From assembly GCA_021613335.1 (NCBI GenBank), contig JAJTWR010000305.1, positions 1,915,501-1,979,500 of the forward strand: 64,000 nt of DNA, in the 5' to 3' direction. A program made the translations under genes and the position numbers. The notes below the pieces were generated by a model that saw only the letters and a program-made list of their open reading frames with translations, was not told the origin of the DNA and ran no database searches. Source of the stretch: Whitmania pigra. Taxonomy: Eukaryota; Annelida; Clitellata; Hirudinida; Haemopidae. Position 1 is the stretch's first letter. The number at the start of each line of letters is the position of its first letter. Positions 24,122 to 36,200 of the stretch are shown piece by piece.

Positions 24122-26298
24122 ATGTCTGAGAGGATCGAAGCATTTGACTTTAGTGAACTATCGAAGCGTGTAAATGAATTTGAAACGCTTTCTTACGAGT
24201 GCAAAAGTACGCTTTTCAGGAGTGCATCGTCTTACTGTCGTTTTAATTCGACATGTATACATGGAGGGTTAGATGGACCATGGGGAAAGTTGTTGTGTCA
24301 CGCTCTAAATTGCTTATGCGATCGATCGCCAGAAATTAGACGGGTAGCCGGAGAATTTATGGGTGATTTAAGTAGAGCATTCAAGGAAGAAGTTTACGTA
24401 AGGTCAAAATCTCACATTTTTCATCAGATACGGTATCTCCTGGAGAACGATAAGAATAGCGAAGATCATGCCAATGATGAGATTTGCAATAGCTCAAGTG
24501 ATGAACATCCATCGGTCAATGCAATTAAAAGTGCTTCAGTTCACAAGCATCTCGATTCTTGGATATGTTGCATTGAACAGATGGTGAAAGGAACTGGTGT
24601 GGAAATTTGTAGGGAGGTTGACTCAGAGCTTTTGGTATTTGTCATGAGTTGTTTGGATTGCAAGGATATGTACCTTGAGCAGGATTGTTTGAAATTAATT
24701 TACACTCTGTTGCATGACTGTAAACTGTTCTTACATCTAAGGCAGCCATTGCATGTTAGCATTAACACAAACAATCAGAAAGATGCAAAAAGTGTCAAGG
24801 AAATCAAAGAAGTCCTCACATTGATTTTGCGCAAGGGAATGTTCAATCCTAACCCTGGTGTGAGGTATCAGTCCTGTAAAGCGATCAAAGAGATCTTTTC
24901 ATCGGAGAAAAATCTTGAAAGTGCCGACATCGAATTGGTGGATGCTTTGCTGCCCGCTATTTGGTTCAATAGGCAATGACTTATCATATTTATTCATTTT
25001 TTCATATGCATTTTCATTTTCTCTTGATTTTAGGTATAACAAGGAGAGTGTACTTCAACAACTCTGCCAAGAAACCTGGGTGGAAATAACAGAAGGAAAT
25101 GGGAAATTATTAATAGAAAGACATTTCAAGACTGCCATGAGTTATTGCCTTGAAAAGTTGGATGGTAAACTGTCTCCTGATTGTACAAACTCCTGTCACT
25201 GTCTTTCAGAGGTGGTAAGGAAACTTGACCCACAATTGGTAGCACCTAAAGTGATTGAAATCTACATTCGTCTGAAACCAGTGGTGAATGAAGACAGGTC
25301 AGAATGGCAGGCACTAGATGCAGCTTGTCTCTTGCTTGGTGACATGGTCTCTAACTATCCAATGCAGATGGAATCTTACTTGGATGAGCTTATCCAGGTG
25401 GCACGATAATATTTGACAGCTATTTTAATATGATTTGTTAGCAGTGAAGGATGTAATTCTCAAGTTATCCTTCTCAAAATAATAGAGACGTGATTTGGTT
25501 TGGAATCCTATTTAAAAAAATCCTATTACACATTATTTGGAGAGATAGATTTTATGTGATCAAAAATTTTATGGGTTTGTTTGTGTTGTGAATATTTGCT
25601 TACATATGAACCTTTCATTTCAGATTATGTCAGAGAAAGTTAGATTTCACCAAAGTACTAATGTCATGGATAGTTCAGCTCTAATACTTGGAAAATTGGT
25701 GAAATTCTATGGCAAAGACAGGTCAAATCTGGAGTTGATGCTGGATAGAATTGAAGAATCTTTCCATAACTTCATTTCTTATTTGGAAAGCTCTGACATT
25801 CAGTCATCCACTACTTCAAGTGTATTGAATGCCATTGTAATTGCAAAGAAAGAAGCTACTCACGAGATTAGAACATTAAGGCAACTTGAATCACATCAGT
25901 TCCAGAATCAGATTTATGGCCATTTCTGTCTTCTTTTGCACCTACTCTCACTTTTACCTCAAGAACATCCACCAAAATTGAGCATGCTTATAACTGAGGT
26001 GTGGCTGGTTTTACAGGCTATTGATAGAATGAAACTATATGACTTAGCCATGCTGATTTTATGGAGAGTAGAGGAATTCATGGACACATTAACAAAGCAG
26101 AAACAAAAGCAGCAGATTGATCTATTCTTGGAAACACTTGTAAATATGGCTAAACAGTCTCATCATCTTCAGCTCCATCAAACTGCCATGTCACTGTTGG
26201 AGAAACTATGGAAAACCTTCGGCAAAAACATAATGAAGAACAAATTAACATTACTAGATCAAAAGTTTGCTACAGAATTTGCAGAGAAACATGTCTAA
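24122..26298 (+). CDS. Unrecognised helical-repeat (HEAT/ARM-like) protein, 629 residues
   Basis: Three exons: 24122-24972, 25034-25397 and 25624-26298, giving 629 residues and a TAA stop; AATAAA at 26334 lies 36 bp downstream. The protein is entirely alpha-helical in character: repeated amphipathic helices rich in Leu, with paired-helix segments such as LDCKDMYLEQDCLKLIYTLL, NPGVRYQSCKAIKEIF and WQALDAACLLLGDMV. This suggests HEAT/ARM repeats. No catalytic motif, signal peptide or membrane segment is visible. I compared it mentally with BRAT1, DNAAF5 and TTI2 and was not convinced by any. Intron 1 begins with GC rather than GT (AATAG/GCAATG); the phase works only with this site. It is convergent with the coiled-coil gene at 26838. 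Confidence 0.78.
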
Positions 26299-26559
26299 GC
26301 CATACACATTCTTTGTCAAAAGGGTAAAACATAAATAAAGTTTTCAGTTTTCCAGATTGGAAAGGAGCTTTATGGATATAAGCAGGATTATTTTTGATGT
26401 CTGATGATTTGAGATTAAATATTTACCAGACGTTTTATATGAAACAAAATTTGTTCATGAATAATATTCTGGTGGGTTCTCAGAGTAGATTGATTACTTT
26501 GTGAAGGAAGGGAACGTACATATCAAGCATAAGCAATCTGAATAAATACAACGGCATTG

Positions 26560-26720
26560 CTAATGGGCAGGTCCCTGACTTTAGCTCAAATGGCGATGGC
26601 GTTGCGGTTGCGTGGCGCAACTGCCACGTGATAGACTGTTGCTCCAGGTTATTGCCCACGTGGGCAGTTGCTCACACTGACGGTTGCCTACGCAGACTCG
26701 TGTTTGATTTACGTTGCTAT
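26560..26720. other. GC-richer self-complementary patch between convergent genes
   Basis: Between two convergent 3' ends lies a segment rich in TTGCG, GGCGCAACTGCC and CCCACGTGGG, the last a perfect 10-bp palindrome. Several short stretches are mutually complementary (GGCAGTTG-like and CAACTGCC). It could form a hairpin or be an old repeat. No function is claimed. Confidence 0.35.
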
Positions 26721-26837
26721 ACGCGATGGCACATGTAGGCATCAATATTTATAATAACGTTCGTTAGTGAAAGATATAAATTGAATAACAACATCTGTTA
26801 AGTAATTATCTGGTTTTTTTAATGTTCTTGTTTGAGT

Positions 26838-29800
26838 TCATTTTATTTTTTGTTTCGAGACCGTCTCAGTTTTTCCTTCGGAATGATTTGCGTCTTCTTT
26901 TTCTTCATTACTCTGCTTCTGTTGGGGATTTTCGGCGTGAAGGTCATTTTCCAGTTTAATAAGCCGACCATCCATCCCACAAACTGTGCCGTCCAAATCG
27001 TCGAGACGTACTGTTAAGTATTCTATGGCATTCTCTCTCTGATGAAAGTGCGGAAATGGATTATTAACGAGTATTTAAATAGAATGATAATGACATAAAT
27101 GAGAGTTTAAGAGAAGAGACATGAATGTAACATATATTGTTTACTTAGCAAAACGGCGCCTAGAGAACTCGAACCAAACCGAAGCACATGGATTTTGACA
27201 ACGATGTAATGAAAACGCTACCTCTTTCATCTCATGTTGCATTTTCAAGGCCAATACATTTTTTGTCCCTTGAAGGGCATTAGCCAATTTCTTTAATCCT
27301 TCTTTGCTCTGAGAAGTTATCAAATGTTAGTTGTTAATGATTTTGAAAACAGTTTTAATGACAAATATTTTATATATTTGTCAGGCATTAGTTTTAGCAA
27401 GAAAATGCAAGCGGAAGATCCAAAATTCTAGTTCTAGATCAAATTAAATAAAATAGCTTCAACATTTATATTTTTCTAAAACATCCACCAATCATTTAAA
27501 GGTAAATATTGATGTTATAAATTAAATAAGTCAAATAAATTCATAAATAATTGGTAAAATTTTAAAAATGAGACAAAGGCAGGTAACGCCGAGCTTAGAG
27601 GTCTAACCGAATTACTCTTTGGTTCATCATGTGTAGGCAGTTGTCGAACTAACTTGTTCACGAGTTCCTTTATCCCTTCTATGGCATTGATCCTGTCAAA
27701 AATAAAAATGGATTTAACTTGGATTTTGTATCAAGTTTAAGAGATTATTAGTGGAGACGTCATTTCAGCATTTTCTAAGGAGGAGGGGCAAACTATCCCA
27801 CAACTTGAGGAGATGACCTTTTTTTTCGTCTAGTATAAAATCAGGGTGGGCCGTTGTTCGTCTCCCCCCCCCCCCCCCTCCGCCAAATTACGTCCCTGGT
27901 TATTAGACTTGAATTTCAAGATAGAGATCCTCAAAAGAAGAAAAACCCAAAGCAGTTTTCAGTCATAATATTCAAGAATATTAAAAATAAAGTATTCACC
28001 TCTCCTTAACTTCATTTTCGCTTTCTTTTTTGAGGGAATTCAGCTTATCATCATGCTGGAGCATCTTTCATAAAGTATTAACAGACTTCATCTTAAGTGA
28101 TAATATTTTTTAGTTTTTTTTTATCTATTATACATTTATAATCTACTTAGTAATCAATGCTATATTAACATTTAAGCTATTGCAGCAGTTAACAGGTTTT
28201 AATTTTAAATTTTTAATCTCAAGATCACCTTTTCTTCGTGCACGTCGACGTTTTTCCGTATTTCCTTCAGACGTGAGTCAAACTGCTCCTTCCATTCGTG
28301 GTTACTTGAATATCCATCACTTTTGTTCTCTCTTTCTTTGGCTTGAAGTGGAGTTTTGGGTTTCTATAAAATATATTTATGTGACCTCAAATTTATAAAT
28401 AAATAAATAAAGAGTGCCTGAATTAAAGTACTTAATTTACCTGATCAGCAAGATACTTTATTCTTTTACGTAATTCTTCTATTGCGACGTTTGAAACATC
28501 TTTGAAAATCTTGTAGTCCTCCACTGTTTCCTGTTACACAGTCAAAATGAGCATCATCATCATAATAAAAACCATAAGAACCTACCTCCAATTTTAACAT
28601 CCTTCTTCTGAACTCAGCATGGGTTAGGTTATCTTGATTCGCCTGAAAAAGTTAAATTGGTTGTGATTCCTGGATATAAAAACCCAAATCAGACCAAAAA
28701 TATTCATAAACATAAAAAGTCTGAACAATAAAACCACACAAACTACTTCACCATCTTCAGATAAACTTCTTAGATGAAAGAATTTTGGAAAAAATACCTG
28801 TAGTATCTAGCGAATTAAATTTTTAAATTGGTTTTTCCAAAGTCTACAATATTTTAGTGTACATAATATAGGTGAATTACTGATCTTGAAATGGTGAATT
28901 GTTTTAATTTACAAACCATAGAATATTTCAGCCAACAAAGTGATCAAATGTAAACAAAAAAGTTCAATCTCAATGCGATTGATTTGTTCTAGATGTTTTT
29001 AAATTGTGAAACATGCAATGAGCCGATAATTAAAAGAATGATCAAGCTCATGACGACCTTCATAGCATAAAAGTCAGTTTTCAGCTCCCTTAAATTGTTA
29101 TCAATCGCTTCTTTCCAAGCGTCTATCGATTCCCGGGTGTGATTGTCCAATTGGGCAGGATATCTCAGTTTCTGCAGAATTAAAATTTTGGGTTCTCTTT
29201 TGAGTTATGGGTGAAACAGCAAATAACGAATTAGTAGGATATCTAAATAATATAAAATAATGGCCATTAACTGACAGAAATGCTGTTCTCTATTTTCTGT
29301 TCCAGATTCTTTTCAATATCCATAATCAGTCTCTTCAGAGAGTCTACTTCTTTTATCATCATATCACTCTTTCCCTTTTTAAATATATCACTAAACACAA
29401 TTACCTAAATTACAAATAATTGATATCAGTAGCCTAGCCAGGATTTTAAAAGGTCAAGTTAAAGGGAAAACATTTTTTTAAGTGCATAAATATTAAAAAA
29501 GTAAAATTTAGTAGCGGCAAAATTAATTCCATTATTAACATTTATAAATTATACGGATTTAGAAGAATATCACGGATAAGCTGACAGGGATAGGGAGCCA
29601 TTTGCACCCTGTGGCTACGCCTATGATTGATGTATTTGAAATTTGGTATACACAAAATAATGTTAAATACTTGATATATTAAAAATAGAGGGCTAAAGCT
29701 CATACAATTAAAGTAATTAAACTATAATGCTCACCGAGCTGATTCCTTTCACGCTTGGCAATCCAAAGGAGGAGCCAATCTTAATCAGCTTGTCGTCCAA

Positions 29801-32003
29801 TAAGGTCATTTGCCGAAGGGTATCACATTCAAACTGCTGTCTAGAAGTAAAATTAAAGGTGACATTATCACAATAGTAGTTATAAAAATTATTGTTAGAC
29901 GTGATTTGTACTGGCTTACTTAAATTCAGACGTAATTTAACCTAGTTAATATCTCGGCCTGTAGTTTTTCATGCATTGATTTATGATGATCGACCTGTTT
30001 GTCAGCAACAACGGCGAGAGACTCTTTGACAGCTTTCATTTCCTGATTCATCTTTAACCTCTCAGTCTTTAACCAAATAAGTCAAAACAAGGTAGCGTTA
30101 TAAGTTGTTAACTAGTTAACTATAACGCTAATAATGTAACAAAGGCACCTTTATTGATTGAAGAATATTGCTTAACTCCTCATCTCGCTCTTTTTTAAAT
30201 TCTGTAAATTTTTGTCGGTAGTCAAATCTTTTTGCGTCAGATTCCAATTCCTTCCTTAATTTATCAATGTCTTCTTTAATCTGATGATAATGAAAATATG
30301 ATGAAACAGAAGCATTTATATTTTAAGCCAAGTGTAATTCTTTTCCCGCATTAAATCGTAAATCTTTCCCTACAATCCGCTGTGATAGGCTAACAGAAGC
30401 TTTTTTTAAAATACCAATGTAATACTTCTCAACAAGTCCAGTCAACAGTTACATTAATTGATAAGGTACCAGGAGAAGTGACACGCAAACGCCTAGTCAC
30501 AGGGATCAAATTTTGATAGTCATAAATAGATTTCCAGGGTCGTGAGGTATGGATAGGGGTAGGGTAAGATCAGGGTTAAAGATGGAGTTAGGAACCAAAA
30601 GTTGCAGCCTGTGAGTTAGCTTTTGTCCGTCTCTTGGCATCAATCATTTTACGCTAGATCTTAAACTAGCCCTTTCGATTTCAGAACTATGATCCTTCTG
30701 TTGTTTCATATCGTTAATTGTCTGTCTTTTGGTAATTTCATTCTCAAGGTGCACTATTCTCTCTTCAAGTTTGACATTAATCGCATTCGATTGCAGTGGC
30801 ATGGAATTTAGCTGTCGGCTTGAAGCTATGTCTTCTCTCTGTTTATTTAGTCTGAAAATAGGTATTTTATTATAAACGATGTGAATTAATTCCATGTATT
30901 CTCATTAACAGCAACAATATAAATTTGGTACCTGTCAATCATTTTATGTTCATTAGATTTTCTTTCTATATGTTCATCAGACACTCTTTTGCGCAAGTCT
31001 TGTATAGAATCCTTCAGACCAGAGAGTCTGCCATTTTAGAATCGAAATGCAGGGAGCTAGCAAAATGTTTTCGAGATTTTGATGCATTAACAACAACCTA
31101 CTCGATGCTTTGCTTCGAAAGTTTTTCTTCGCAATTGAGCACAGAATTGGCTTCAATCTCAACGACTTTATCTGCCAGAGCGGCCAAACCCCCTCTTTCT
31201 TCCTGAATCGTCTTTTCTTGCTGCTGGAGGCGAACTTCGATTTTCGTTATCGCTTCGTGCATGTTCTTTCAATCACAGAATTAAATTAATATAGATAATA
31301 TTTGTTACATATTGAATAAATAAATGTTACTGTTAACATAATTAATTATTACAAGACCTGTAATTTTTTTGTGAGATAAAGAGTCATGTCAGTGGCGTTT
31401 CTTAGGGCATGTTCTGCCTGTCCATCTAAATGTGGATTTTCTCTGAGTTTCTTCAAGTTACTCATTTCCGATAGTAGGTGTTGATTTGAGGCCTCCAATT
31501 CCTTAAGTTTTTCCTCCATTTTCGACTGTTGGTGGATCAATTTGTCTATTTCCTTTCGTTTTGCCTCCTTTGAAAGACAGCTTTTAAACAAGATCTAGTT
31601 CTACTTTGATATGTAGACTACAGGCCATGCAATATTAACCTCTAACCTTGTGGGGGTGCCTTCACTCCCCAAAATTTGGAAGAAAATTAACTCCCCGCTT
31701 ACAGACATCTTATAGATAAGCTCAGCGATAGTGCTATTGCGTTATCAAATTTTAAATTTTTGGGATACTTACTGGAACTAATAAAATGGCTAAAGTTGAT
31801 TTAAATTGCTAAATGCACTGGCCATTTTTAATCGTTCAATCACTAAGCATTATGAACAATGTAGTGCAAATATAGGAGATAAATGAAACGTTTTAGCAAA
31901 ATGTCTAAGCAACCTTATGAGAAGCCGAAAAAGTATCCTTGATTGGAACAAAAGCTTGGGCAGGAAGCACAAATTGATGTTCGGATTTGTTCATTCGGGC
32001 CAT
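26838..32003 (-). CDS. Long coiled-coil protein, 17 exons, 694 residues
   Basis: Minus-strand exons in order: 32003-31914, 31567-31358, 31265-31102, 31027-30932, 30851-30653, 30280-30149, 30066-29942, 29840-29735, 29404-29276, 29171-29058, 28642-28586, 28530-28441, 28363-28229, 28064-28000, 27692-27608, 27308-27222 and 27038-26838. All phases agree and the total is 695 codons. It starts MARMNKSEHQFVLPAQAF. From residue 31 to near the C-terminus it is heptad-rich coiled coil (for example EEKLKELEASNQHLLSEM and ELSGLKDSIQDLRKRV), with a charged tail. No motor, membrane or catalytic motif is seen. It may be a ciliary or centrosomal rod protein; a distant FAM81-like relation crossed my mind but is not supported. 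Small phase-0 exons are typical of such rods. Downstream it is convergent with the helical-repeat gene. Confidence 0.82.
27850..27882. repeat. Poly-C tract
   Basis: A run of about 16 consecutive C (TCTCC, C run, CTCCGCC) in an intron of the coiled-coil gene. It is unusual in such AT-rich DNA and prone to length variation or assembly error. Confidence 0.85.
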
Positions 32004-33200
32004 CAATGAAAGAGATCAAGAATTGTTTAAATTTTTTAACATCAATCAACTGTGTTGAAAATGAGATTTACTTTCCGAAAATTTGAACTAATTATTAAAA
32101 TATGTGAAAGAGTATCGGGCAGTTCTTATATTAATTGAGCAGAATTTACATGAAAGAACTACAATTTACTGCAATGTTCTAAATGTACTAAAACTACAAT
32201 GTTCCGCTGAACTGACTGATATATTGTTATTTGGCAAACCAAAATTCCAAGATTCCTTAATTTCGAATCGACTATGTGTGAAATTTCAAAGTGAAAATGC
32301 AGCTCATTAACGATCCGATTGCCTTGTTGGCAAGCAACAGAAGCCTGGCCAGGTAAAATTGGTCGCAAAGCCCACTCTCTAAACAGATTTATTAAAGAAA
32401 AATTTGTTATTGGGTATAAAAGTCATAAGAATAGCCAAGGAACACTACCGCTGTGAGCTTGTCAACTGACTTTTTTTTCAAATTCTTATTCCGAAATAAT
32501 AAGTTTCGATAGCTGAATTACAAATTCCTGCCTATTTTACGTGCCTTTAATGTGGAAGTAATTGTTCGCCATTAATCCAACAGTACACTACTATAATATA
32601 TAACCGCTGTAATATTTACGCACTAAAAAAAATTCCACAGGGTCGGTTTTATAATAGCCACTGTTCGAGGCTTCTGCGCACTCAGATCTTGGGCATCAGC
32701 ATTTTGTTAGCATAATTAATTATTGCGGTTCTCAATGGAATTCAAGTTGCGATCGTTTTTAGAGAAAAATTTTCATCCATATCATTTAATGTCAAGATTT
32801 TGTAGTGTCAGCATGAAAACGAGCAGAAAAACAACAGTTTTTTCTAAAAAAACAGTTTATAAAATCATGTTGCCTGGCAATTTTGAAATTTCAAATAGTG
32901 TTGGTATTATTTATTTTCCATTAAACTGTTAAAATTTCAAAAGCGCCAGCAACTATGTGATTTGGAATAAAGATGTGCTCTTAGTCACCATTCCACTACT
33001 TCATTCTGAAAGTTGATCCTTTGACAAACATTTCAGGGCTTGATGGTTTAGCTGGGTAACAGTTTGAATCATTAATTAACATCAAACCAATGTTTTTGTA
33101 GAAAGTTAAAAATTACCATTGGTTTTTGCAAAACGTAGAGAGCAATTAGATGGTTTGGCTTCACACTTTTTATTCACTATCTTCTGCTTGTAAATCTGTG
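32004..33200. other. Intergenic stretch between coiled-coil gene and KIF19-like gene
   Basis: Both neighbours run on the minus strand. It should contain the promoter of the coiled-coil gene (start at 32003) and the 3' UTR of the kinesin. TTTATT at 33168 gives AATAAA on the minus strand, 28 bp beyond the kinesin stop. Small open frames at 32104-32310 and 32723-32932 look like noise. Confidence 0.5.
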
Positions 33201-36200
33201 TTATGGAAAACCATTTCGGTGAGTCAAGCATTTTAGTCCATCATGATAAAATTGATCACATATTTTCTTTACTCGCTTGACTTTGCCTTTGTCAGTGACT
33301 GAATCCAAGTTGTGATTGGCATGGAATCTTCTGTCCTTGAATGCCCAGCTACTGTCACCCTGTCTTGATCCAAATTCTGTTATAGCAGGTGGTGTCCTTT
33401 CCAGGCATCTGTTGTGTTCAGCTAACCTGCTCTGAGTCAGAGGAGCCAAATGCTGGGGTTTTTTAGATGTCCGATTTTTCCTAAGGAATAAATTCTGAGT
33501 AAATTCATATTACCAATATGCAATTTAATAAGTCAATAATCTATTTAAATGGTAACATGAACATCTCACATGCTTGAAGAGCTAATCAAATATCCTATCT
33601 CACAATAACACAAAATTCACTCAATGAAAAAACTTAGCTTAACCAAACTTAGGTTTAAACTTCAAAAACTGACTAACTTAAGAATGTCAATCACATATCA
33701 ATTGTACTTACTTTTTTATCAGCTGTGATCTTTCATCTCTTGAGACTCTCCTGTCTACCAAATTGGACATGTTCATGTCAGCCACAAATAGACTGACATC
33801 ATCTCTAGGACTCTCCAACTTTTTTGACTTCTCCTGAAGTGTTAGGGGCATCCTTTTGCTACTCCGGTTGCTATTCGAGTTATCTGCTGTTGACGGAGCT
33901 GCAATGCTGCTGATTTCTTCAAAAGATCTTGAGTGAGATGGCCTGAGATCATTTGAAAATATGTGATAATTCAGATGGTCCAAGTTGCTCGGGACCGACC
34001 TGTTGAATTTCTGCTGGTGTTCTCGTAATTCCTCCATTTCTTTCCTAGTCAAAAAATTAAAATCTTATAATATTACTATTGTTAGCATTAATATAATTTA
34101 AAACTTTTGTATAGTGCAAATTAAAAAAAACAGTACAAGCTGCTAATGAACATTTAATTCACTTTTGTTCACACATATATTACTCATTTTATTCTTTCCA
34201 AAGGTAAATATTAAGGAAATGCTTAAAGAAATGTTCCTAAAAAATTGTAGCTATCAAACCATAAAGCAATATGGTCAATACATAAGTAGTACAATCTTTA
34301 GGAACTTACTTAAAGAAAACATAAAGGTTCTGCAGGTCAGTTGGATATGGCACATTCTTAGCAATGATGATCTCTTTTTGTCTCTGTATGATCTCATCAG
34401 CCAAGCTGCACTGCTTCAATTGAAATTCAATGATAAGACTTCTATGTCTCGACTCATCCAGTTGCTTTGTCAGCTCCTCGTACATTCTTAGATTTTCCAA
34501 CTCCAGACGGTGAACTTTAGACAGCAAGTTTATGATTTCCCTTTGGCTACCACTATTTCCATTCAAAGGAAGGTGAAACATATCCTAGAGAAGTGAAATA
34601 AAAGATTGATTGTAAGGCCTTAAAGATGATTTATAATTAAGGTAGACCACAATTAAGGACAATGATTTGTGAATAATTGATACATGATTTAGCGACCTCT
34701 TCTATTTGGGCAGTCCTTTTAATGGAAGACTTGAGTTGGCATTCTATTGCCTCTTTGGTGGACTCCATTTTTGATCTTTCACATTCAAGATCAGCCAATT
34801 CCTTCATCATCTTATTTATATTCCTTGAAGAGAGTTCTGAAATTAAGGTTAATTAATGAATGTTATTTTAAAATTTATTTTCAGTAAATTTATAATTAAA
34901 ATTGTAGTTCATAGCATCAGGGTTCTTTGTATTGACAATTTATCTAAAAAAAAAACTCATTCCCAAAGGCTGAGCAGGCTGTTGCTAACATGATACATTA
35001 AGACTATTGCCATTATAGCTGCATGCAAGACCATAGCTAACCTGAGCTAACATGTACCCCAATTTAAATTTATTAACATTTTTGAGTGAACCTTGTATTA
35101 GACATTCAAGACATTTTCATGCAAAACAAATATTATTATTAATTTGAAGTAATATATCCATGAATAAAGAATATCTGAGTGAATAAAATCCTCTGAATAA
35201 AAGATATTAATAGAGCTCAAAATAATTTCTTTAAGTGACCTTTTAAAACTTCACCACTGCTATGGAGATTTAAGTTTTTCATTCTTTTGTAGCTGTTTAC
35301 TAGCCTCTGCTGGCGTGTGAGTTCTAAATTGATCTCGGACTGGCTGTTCTTCAGCTCATTCAAGGTCTGTCTTTAAATTATTAATTGAGCATTAATACCA
35401 TGTACAATTCAGGTAGTATTCCTGCATGGGTATTACTTCTAAAGCATCTTGGAAGCACAAATAAATTCATTTTCTTCATAATGACTTCTACGACTTACCT
35501 TAATCTAGGTTTAGAAATACATTCAAATATTTTGATTTATATTCCATTGTAATTAGACAAATATTTTGCATGAATTAGTAGTGGATGTTATAGTTTATCG
35601 TAAATGTCAATAAAGCTGCAGACAGGGATTTACTTACCCACCCATTCCCTATAGGGTGTTCACTTCCCAAAATTTGAGTACCAAAGCAACTGTATGTGCA
35701 CCTCTAAGTAACCAGGTTAGTTCAATTTGGTCTTGGAAAAAAATCAGATGATGATTATGGTCAAGTCTGTAGCCATTTAGAAGGTGCACCTCAACTCTTT
35801 GTTAAACCCCCCAACAAAGATTTTTGCATAAATCCCTGGCTGCAGAGTTGGTTTCGCAGTAGATATTAACTAAAAATAAAGTCAATATCTCAATTATTAA
35901 TAACAATTCCCAAAATCTGTGTTTCACTCAAAGATCTTTCTATTAAGTCGTAAACATCTACAGACAACATCGTAATACTCATTATAAACAACCTATAATC
36001 CATCTGGCCTCTGTGGGCTTCATCCAACTCTGTCTTCAATCTGTGTACTTCTTGTTCATCTGTTTGACTGAGAACTTCAGCTTTAAAAGGGACAACATGA
36101 ATCAATTAATAATCATCAACTGAGGCTTTTCATATTCTTCCCTTCCCATTATTAGATTTAAACCTTGAATTCCTCAAGCATCATCTAAAGTAGCAACTCT

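Noticed and set aside
24122..26298. BRAT1, DNAAF5 or TTI2 orthologue
   Set aside because: Helical-repeat character is shared, but no family-specific motif or terminus matched.
26560..26720. CRISPR-like or structured RNA array
   Set aside because: The short repeated pieces are irregular and palindromic, without constant spacers; the DNA is eukaryotic.
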